This document shows, one piece after another, positions 23,473 to 27,708 of a DNA stretch of 27,708 nt. Within the stretch, counting starts at the first letter, position 1, and each line of letters starts with the position of its first letter. Source of the DNA: Chloroflexota bacterium (lineage in GTDB: Bacteria; Chloroflexota; Ktedonobacteria; Ktedonobacterales; Ktedonobacteraceae); contig VBJK01000084.1 in assembly GCA_005879655.1 (NCBI GenBank), forward strand, positions 1-27,708. Reading direction: 5' to 3'. The notes beneath the pieces were generated by a model. The model had not been told where the DNA came from. It was given only the letters and a program-made list of their open reading frames with translations, and searched no databases. The translations under genes were made by a program, and so were the position numbers.

Positions 23473-24897
23473 GTGAGTAGATACGACGATCCACGCTGGT
23501 ATGAGGAGCAGTATCCAGAGCGATCTGCTCAATCAGCGTATGACGATCTTGAGCAAGATAGATCCCCTTCACACGTACCCGCATATCACCATACCCAGGG
23601 GCCAGCCTCTTCCCTGCAATTACAGAGGGAAGAACGAGCACGCCACATACGCTATCTCATTGGACAAATCGTGGCGCTGATCGCGCTCGTCGCTATCGCT
23701 TTTTTAGGTGGCTGGTTTAGCCATCAATACTTCGGTGCGACCTTCTCTACTGGCGATCAATCGAAAACGTACTCACAGCTGTTCCAACAGGCATGGACGA
23801 CCATCGATCAAAGGTATGTTGATCGCAATGCTGTTGACTATAAGAAAATGTCATACGCTGCGATCCAGGCCATGGTCAGCTCGTTGAAAGATACCGGACA
23901 TACTCGTTTCTTGACTCCTGAGCAGGTGCAAGAGGAAAATCAACAATTAAGCGGCAAATTTACGGGCATCGGCGTCTATTTACGCCAGGACCCAAAAACG
24001 AAAGAGCTGATTATTACCTCTCCTATCTCCGGCTCGCCCGCTGAACAGGCTGGGGTAAAACACGGCGATATCATTATGGCTGTGAATGGTTCGAGCATTG
24101 TTGGGAAAGATATAAACGCTGTACGAGACATGCTTAAAGGTGATCTAGGCTCACAAATCACGCTGACCCTTAAACGTCATGGGGTTCAAGAACCCATTAT
24201 CGTCCATATCACACGTTCTCAAATCCAAGTGCCCAACGTACTCTTCCACTATATCGCTGAAGACCATATCGCCCATATCCAAGTTGTTCAGTTCACAGAT
24301 GGCGTCTCCGGCCAGTTGAAAGACGCATTAATGAAAGCGAAAAGTATGGGTGCAAAAAAGATTATTCTGGATTTACGCGAGAATCCTGGCGGGTATCTCA
24401 GTGAAGCCATCAATACAGCTAGCATGTTTATGGAGCATGGTAATGTACTGCTGGAACAGGATAGTTCGGGAAGGCGCACGCCTATCTCAGTAAATGGCAA
24501 TACAATCGATACGACATCTACACTAGTCGTGCTTGTCAATGAGAACTCAGCGAGTGCGGCTGAGATCGTTTCTGGCTCGCTCCAGGATAATGGGCGTGCC
24601 GTTATTATCGGGCAACAGACGTTTGGTACAGGCACGGTATTGCAACAATTTCCCCTTTCTGATGGTTCTGCGATCCTGCTAGGAACGCAGGAGTGGCTGA
24701 CACCAAAGGGGAAGTTTATTCGCGGCACTGACACTATCCACGGCGGTATCCCTCCAAATATATCGGTGAAACTCGCTTCTGGGACAGCGCCATTAACACC
24801 AAATGATGAGAACGCTGACGCTCTGAGTGAGCAGCAAATTCTCAATGATGGCGATGCACAATTAAATGCCGCCATTAAGTACCTGGAACAACATTGA
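23473..24897 (+). CDS. ctpA: S41 family C-terminal processing peptidase
   Basis: 474 residues from the GTG at 23473, with GGAGG (23462-23466) six bases upstream. A cytoplasmic acidic N-terminus (1-60) precedes one membrane helix (about 64-84), placing the enzyme outside the membrane. A PDZ domain (about 165-255; PAEQAGVKHGDIIMAVNG) and an S41 core follow (DLRENPGGYLSEAI). Ser361 in NENSASAAE is the expected nucleophile. At the position of the usual catalytic Lys (TFGKG) the protein has Thr386 (TFGTG), a variant I believe occurs in related S41 proteins. It probably processes or degrades envelope proteins. It converges on the HMG-CoA-lyase-like gene with only 14 bases between stops. Confidence 0.88.
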   Translation: MSRYDDPRWYEEQYPERSAQSAYDDLEQDRSPSHVPAYHHTQGPASSLQLQREERARHIRYLIGQIVALIALVAIAFLGGWFSHQYFGATFSTGDQSKTYSQLFQQAWTTIDQRYVDRNAVDYKKMSYAAIQAMVSSLKDTGHTRFLTPEQVQEENQQLSGKFTGIGVYLRQDPKTKELIITSPISGSPAEQAGVKHGDIIMAVNGSSIVGKDINAVRDMLKGDLGSQITLTLKRHGVQEPIIVHITRSQIQVPNVLFHYIAEDHIAHIQVVQFTDGVSGQLKDALMKAKSMGAKKIILDLRENPGGYLSEAINTASMFMEHGNVLLEQDSSGRRTPISVNGNTIDTTSTLVVLVNENSASAAEIVSGSLQDNGRAVIIGQQTFGTGTVLQQFPLSDGSAILLGTQEWLTPKGKFIRGTDTIHGGIPPNISVKLASGTAPLTPNDENADALSEQQILNDGDAQLNAAIKYLEQH

Positions 24898-24911
24898 TGA
24901 AAAGAGGTCAT

Positions 24912-25844
24912 TCACATTGCTAAACAAGATGCTTGCGCGGCCTGATAAGCTTTGCTCGTTGGAGGATGCCCCAGCAATGGGGCAATAAATTGAGTAGCGG
25001 TAACAACCTTTTGCAGATTGACGCCGGTACTGATCCCCATGCCATGCAGCATATAGAGCAGATCCTCAGTTGCCAGATTGCCAGCGGCTCCAGGAGCATA
25101 GGGACAACCACCAAGTCCACCAGCTGAGGCGTCGATAATGTTGATGCCCATTTGCAATGCAGCGAGCACATTGGCGAGTGCTGTTCCTCTTGTATCGTGG
25201 AAATGCACTGCCAGTTGCTCAAGCGGTATAGCACCCTCCGTCACCAATAAAGTAAGCATGTCGATAACCTGGTGCGGCGTTGCTACCCCGATCGTATCGC
25301 CCAGAGAAAGCTCGCTAATACCCATCTCTAACAAGGATTGTGCAACTGCGAGTACTTTATGCGGCTCGACCTTCCCTTCATAGGGACAACCAAAGACGGT
25401 GGAGATATACCCGCGTACACTCACTCCTGCACGCTGAGCCATGGCTACAATCGGGCGAAAGTTGGCTAGACTCTCGGCAATCGTGGCATTAATATTGTGC
25501 TGCGTGAAACTTTCGCTAGCGGCGCTAAAGACGGCAATGGCACGCACACCAGCCGCCAGAGCACGCTCCATGCCCTTGACATTGGGCACGAGCACAGGAT
25601 ATTGCGTTGTTGGTGACAGTGTAATACCTGCCATCACAGCGCTGGCATCGCTGAGCTGAGGTATAGCACGAGGATGCACAAACGAAGTCGCCTCTACCAC
25701 TGGCAGACCAGCCTCTGCTAACAGCTCAATGAAGCGAATCTTGTGCTCGGTCGGAAGCTGTGCCTGCTCGTTCTGCAAGCCGTCACGCGGCCCAACTTCC
25801 ACGATACGTACGGTCTTTGGTACATTGGCGAACAGAGTGCTCAA
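24912..25844 (-). CDS. hydroxymethylglutaryl-CoA lyase family protein
   Basis: 310 residues from a TTG at 25844. GGGAGG inside the end of the upstream gene lies about nine bases before it, so translation is coupled. VEVGPRDGLQNE near the N-terminus gives the catalytic Arg/Asp; HFHDTRG supplies metal-binding His residues; GGLGGCPYAPGAAGNLATEDL holds the signature Cys. These are the HMG-CoA lyase (DRE-TIM) hallmarks. The reaction is cleavage of 3-hydroxy-3-methylglutaryl-CoA to acetoacetate and acetyl-CoA, in leucine degradation. No other leucine-catabolic genes lie in the window, so a related lyase activity is possible. Confidence 0.88.
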   Translation of the reverse strand: MSTLFANVPKTVRIVEVGPRDGLQNEQAQLPTEHKIRFIELLAEAGLPVVEATSFVHPRAIPQLSDASAVMAGITLSPTTQYPVLVPNVKGMERALAAGVRAIAVFSAASESFTQHNINATIAESLANFRPIVAMAQRAGVSVRGYISTVFGCPYEGKVEPHKVLAVAQSLLEMGISELSLGDTIGVATPHQVIDMLTLLVTEGAIPLEQLAVHFHDTRGTALANVLAALQMGINIIDASAGGLGGCPYAPGAAGNLATEDLLYMLHGMGISTGVNLQKVVTATQFIAPLLGHPPTSKAYQAAQASCLAM

Positions 25845-25846
25845 AC

Positions 25847-27295
25847 TTATGCCTCCCGATACTCGTAATGCTGGGTTTGCTCAGTAGATTGGCCCTGGCG
25901 CTCGCGGGCTTCCTGTTTCTGCTGCTCCTGCGCTGAAGGTAAGGTTGTTGCAGTATTTTCCTCTGCCAATACATCCCCCTCAGCTGCTCGCTCAACCCGT
26001 ATTTTCGTAATACGCCGTCCTCGCTTGGCCAGGACCGTAAACTTCAGATCCTCATAAGTGATTGTATCCCCAGTATTGGGAATCTTGTCGAGTTGCGCAT
26101 AGACAAAGCCGCCCAACGTCTCATAGTCGGTATCGGCTAAATGCATATGCATTAACTCATTAAAATCATATATACTGATTTTTGCATCAAAGATGTATTC
26201 ATGTTCGTTAACTTCTTCGTAGAGGCTCTCCTCTCGATCATACTCATCTTTGATGTCGCCCACAATCTCTTCTACAAGATCTTCAATGGTTACGAGACCA
26301 GCTACAGAACCGTATTCATCAACGGCAATTACCATATGAACACGCTTTTGGCGGATTTCACGCAACAGGTCGTCGAGTTTCTTTGTCTCAGGTACGAAGT
26401 AGGCCGGGCGTACCAGGTCACGTACCGGAAAGTCACTATGCTCCTCGCGCAACTGCTTGAGCATATCCTTGGTATACAGCACGCCGACAATCTCATCAAT
26501 GCCGATATCGGCCTGGTAGACAGGAATACGCGAGAAGCCTCCCTGTAACGCGAGATCGACCGCTTGTGTGACGGTGGCGTCGCTAGCCAACGTCACCATG
26601 TCAATACGCGGGATCATTACTTCACGGACAGTGGTATCAGCGAACTCGAAGATGCTATGAATCATCTCCGTCTCTTCTTCTTCGAGGACCCCCTCTTCTT
26701 CACCTACTGTTACTAGTAATCGTAATTCTTCTTCAGTCACAAATGGACCTTTATGCTTTACATGCCCGCCCAATAAACGCACAAGAAAAGTGGTGACAAT
26801 GGTCAGTAGCCAGACCACTGGATGCAGCAACCGCGTGGCAATACGCACTGGCTTCACAAAGATACGCGCCCACAAGAGCGGATTCTGTACGGCGGCAGTT
26901 TTGGGTGTGATCTCACAAAAGATCAACACGATAAGAGAAATTACCACAGACGATATCAGTTCACCTAAAGTGGCAGAGATACGGAGGGCCAGGACGGTGG
27001 CCATACTAGAGGCAACAATGACTGCCACACTATTAAACACGAGGATGGTTGAAAGTAAGGTGTTTGGCTGGGCTAGCAACCGCTCAATCTCGATGGCACA
27101 CAGGTCGCCCTCTTCAACCAGGTTTTTCAGCTTAATACGACTGACCGAAGTAAGGGCCGTTTCGGCTGCTGCGGCAAAGCCACATAAAAAGAGACTGACA
27201 AGCAACACAATAAGCTGTAGCCATGCCTCCCCATCTAACTGAGGAGCATGGATATCGATACTGACAGTAAGACTCCATAAGCCAGGGCCATCCAT
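25847..27295 (-). CDS. HlyC/CorC (DUF21-CBS) membrane protein
   Basis: 482 residues from the ATG at 27295; the frame also opens to a TTG at 27328 within the palindrome. The N-terminal DUF21/CNNM domain has about four hydrophobic helices (LIVLLVSLFLCGFAAAAETAL, then VFNSVAVIVASSMATVLAL and others). A CBS pair follows (VMIPRIDMVTL to TIEDLVEEIVGDIKDEYD), then a CorC_HlyC C-terminal domain (about 355-440) and a Gln/Glu-rich tail. Relatives act in Mg2+ or other divalent-cation transport; ligand unknown. No ribosome-binding site is visible before either start. The HMG-CoA-lyase-like gene follows after two bases. Confidence 0.88.
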   Translation of the reverse strand: MDGPGLWSLTVSIDIHAPQLDGEAWLQLIVLLVSLFLCGFAAAAETALTSVSRIKLKNLVEEGDLCAIEIERLLAQPNTLLSTILVFNSVAVIVASSMATVLALRISATLGELISSVVISLIVLIFCEITPKTAAVQNPLLWARIFVKPVRIATRLLHPVVWLLTIVTTFLVRLLGGHVKHKGPFVTEEELRLLVTVGEEEGVLEEEETEMIHSIFEFADTTVREVMIPRIDMVTLASDATVTQAVDLALQGGFSRIPVYQADIGIDEIVGVLYTKDMLKQLREEHSDFPVRDLVRPAYFVPETKKLDDLLREIRQKRVHMVIAVDEYGSVAGLVTIEDLVEEIVGDIKDEYDREESLYEEVNEHEYIFDAKISIYDFNELMHMHLADTDYETLGGFVYAQLDKIPNTGDTITYEDLKFTVLAKRGRRITKIRVERAAEGDVLAEENTATTLPSAQEQQKQEARERQGQSTEQTQHYEYREA

Positions 27296-27350
27296 GAGAA
27301 TAGCGGCGTGGGAACCCCCATGTTTCAACTGGGGGAGGAAACGCCGCCCT
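27296..27350 (-). repeat. right-end palindrome of the IscB-type element, abutting hlyC
   Basis: Outer arms GCGGCGT (27303-27309) and ACGCCGC (27341-27347) enclose inner arms CCCCCA and TGGGGG (27315-27320 and 27330-27335). Such two-tier hairpins are usual at IS200/IS605-type ends. The hlyC-like ATG at 27295 is eight bases beyond the outer arm. It could also serve as a terminator for the small ORF upstream. Confidence 0.6.
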
Positions 27351-27358
27351 CCTTTCTT

Positions 27359-27514
27359 CTACTCAATATTGGCTGCTTGTAGTGTGATCAGGAAGCCCTG
27401 GACTGGACGCGCAACGCGCTCCAACTTGCGTGGTGTGACCTCCAACAGCCTTTTGTCACTAGTACAGTCTTTGATAATAAATGCTCCCTCTTTTGATAAC
27501 ACAAACACCTGCAT
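27359..27514 (-). pseudogene. collapsed iscB-like ORF
   Basis: 51 residues from the ATG at 27514, with AAGGAG about nine bases upstream. The start MQVFVLSKEGA resembles the N-terminus of IscB proteins, which begin VFVL... before the RRXRR region. The remaining 40 residues do not match a family I know, and no RuvC, HNH or zinc motifs are present, against about 400-500 residues for IscB. I read it as an internally deleted or decayed copy. Assignment rests on this short match and on the RNA-like sequence directly upstream. Confidence 0.45.
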
Positions 27515-27708
27515 CCGGTAAGGCTCCTTTCGGGAGTACAAACGATCCCCTCGATGCTGATAGCACTCGGTACTTTCCTCTGGTCACGGCAACTGACCGT
27601 ATCGCTGGTTACACCAGAAGTTGCAGAGCCAGGAACTGGGGCAGCATTCCTGGGTGTGATCTTGAACGCTTGGTGCTATCGCTCACCTCTTCATCGCCAG
27701 CCACGACA
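27515..27708 (-). ncRNA. HEARO/omega-RNA-like scaffold upstream of the iscB remnant (partial)
   Basis: Read on the minus strand, this stretch has several perfect stems in nested order. GTGCTATC/GATAGCAC pair at long range (27559-27566 with 27673-27680). CCAGGAA/TTCCTGG form a hairpin (27629-27635 with 27647-27653) enclosed by ACACC/GGTGT (27611-27615 with 27653-27657, sharing one base). GGTCA/TGACC form a hairpin (27582-27586 with 27594-27598), and CTCC/GGAG sits near the ORF start. A structured RNA immediately 5' of an iscB-like ORF is the HEARO arrangement known to guide IscB. The 5' end, where the guide would lie, is beyond the right edge. Confidence 0.6.

Noticed and set aside
23390..23641. 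Minus-strand ORF opposite the start of the S41 peptidase
   Set aside because: It overlaps the strong ribosome-binding site and the well-supported 5' end of the peptidase gene and shows no family features.
1..27708. CRISPR array or tRNA genes
   Set aside because: I saw no regularly spaced direct repeats and no recognisable tRNA cloverleaf on either strand; the repeats present are inverted and mobile-element-like. This was by eye, so a short tRNA could have been missed.

Overview
The window looks like a chromosomal segment of a Ktedonobacteria-type Chloroflexota. This is inferred from the mix of a DUF6788-like/BTAD/AAA regulator, TIR-STAND and TPR proteins, many small inverted-repeat elements, IS200/IS605-type remnants, and the sequences of the housekeeping proteins. 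I could not test the taxonomy by search.

Layout. 1-3651 (minus): a BTAD-AAA transcriptional activator cut by the left edge, a membrane-anchored clan-A glycosidase-like protein, and a small VOC protein. 3801-4837: a MITE-like element, an unrecognised minus-strand ORF and a collapsed IS200/IS605 tnpB copy. The right end of that copy runs into hyuA. 4833-8437 (plus): hyuA-hyuB, an ATP-dependent hydantoinase/oxoprolinase-type pair. 8491-8874 (minus): a receiver-only protein lacking the phosphoacceptor Asp. 9230-9390: an IS1-like transposase scrap. 9488-12858 (plus): the SRP RNA gene with a near-consensus promoter, followed by dnaX-ybaB-recR. 12944-14257: recA with its own promoter.

14737-17519 (plus): a two-gene, translationally coupled TIR-STAND plus TPR module, in effect a split NLR-like receptor. 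It is the best candidate for an unusual immune-type system here. The TIR domain has Gln where the usual catalytic Glu is expected. 17604-17945: a nested foldback element related to the one at 3801. It is followed by a small two-helix membrane protein and a small CxxC/CxxC protein.

18937-21548 (minus): korB and korA, a two-subunit 2-oxoacid:ferredoxin oxidoreductase. 21821-22168: a structured, probably transposon-derived stretch. 22376-23342 (plus): infC with its own promoter, a likely AUU start codon and a terminator, and no rpmI/rplT behind it. 23473-24897 (plus): an S41 C-terminal-processing peptidase. It converges on a minus-strand pair, 24912-27295: an HMG-CoA-lyase-like enzyme and a HlyC/CorC CBS-domain membrane protein. 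27296-27708: the remains of an IscB-type element on the minus strand, with an apparently well-folded HEARO/omega RNA, a tiny iscB-like ORF and a right-end palindrome. It runs off the right edge.

A recurrent theme is IS200/IS605-type ends lying exactly at gene starts (hyuA, hlyC), where they seem to supply or replace translation-initiation signals.
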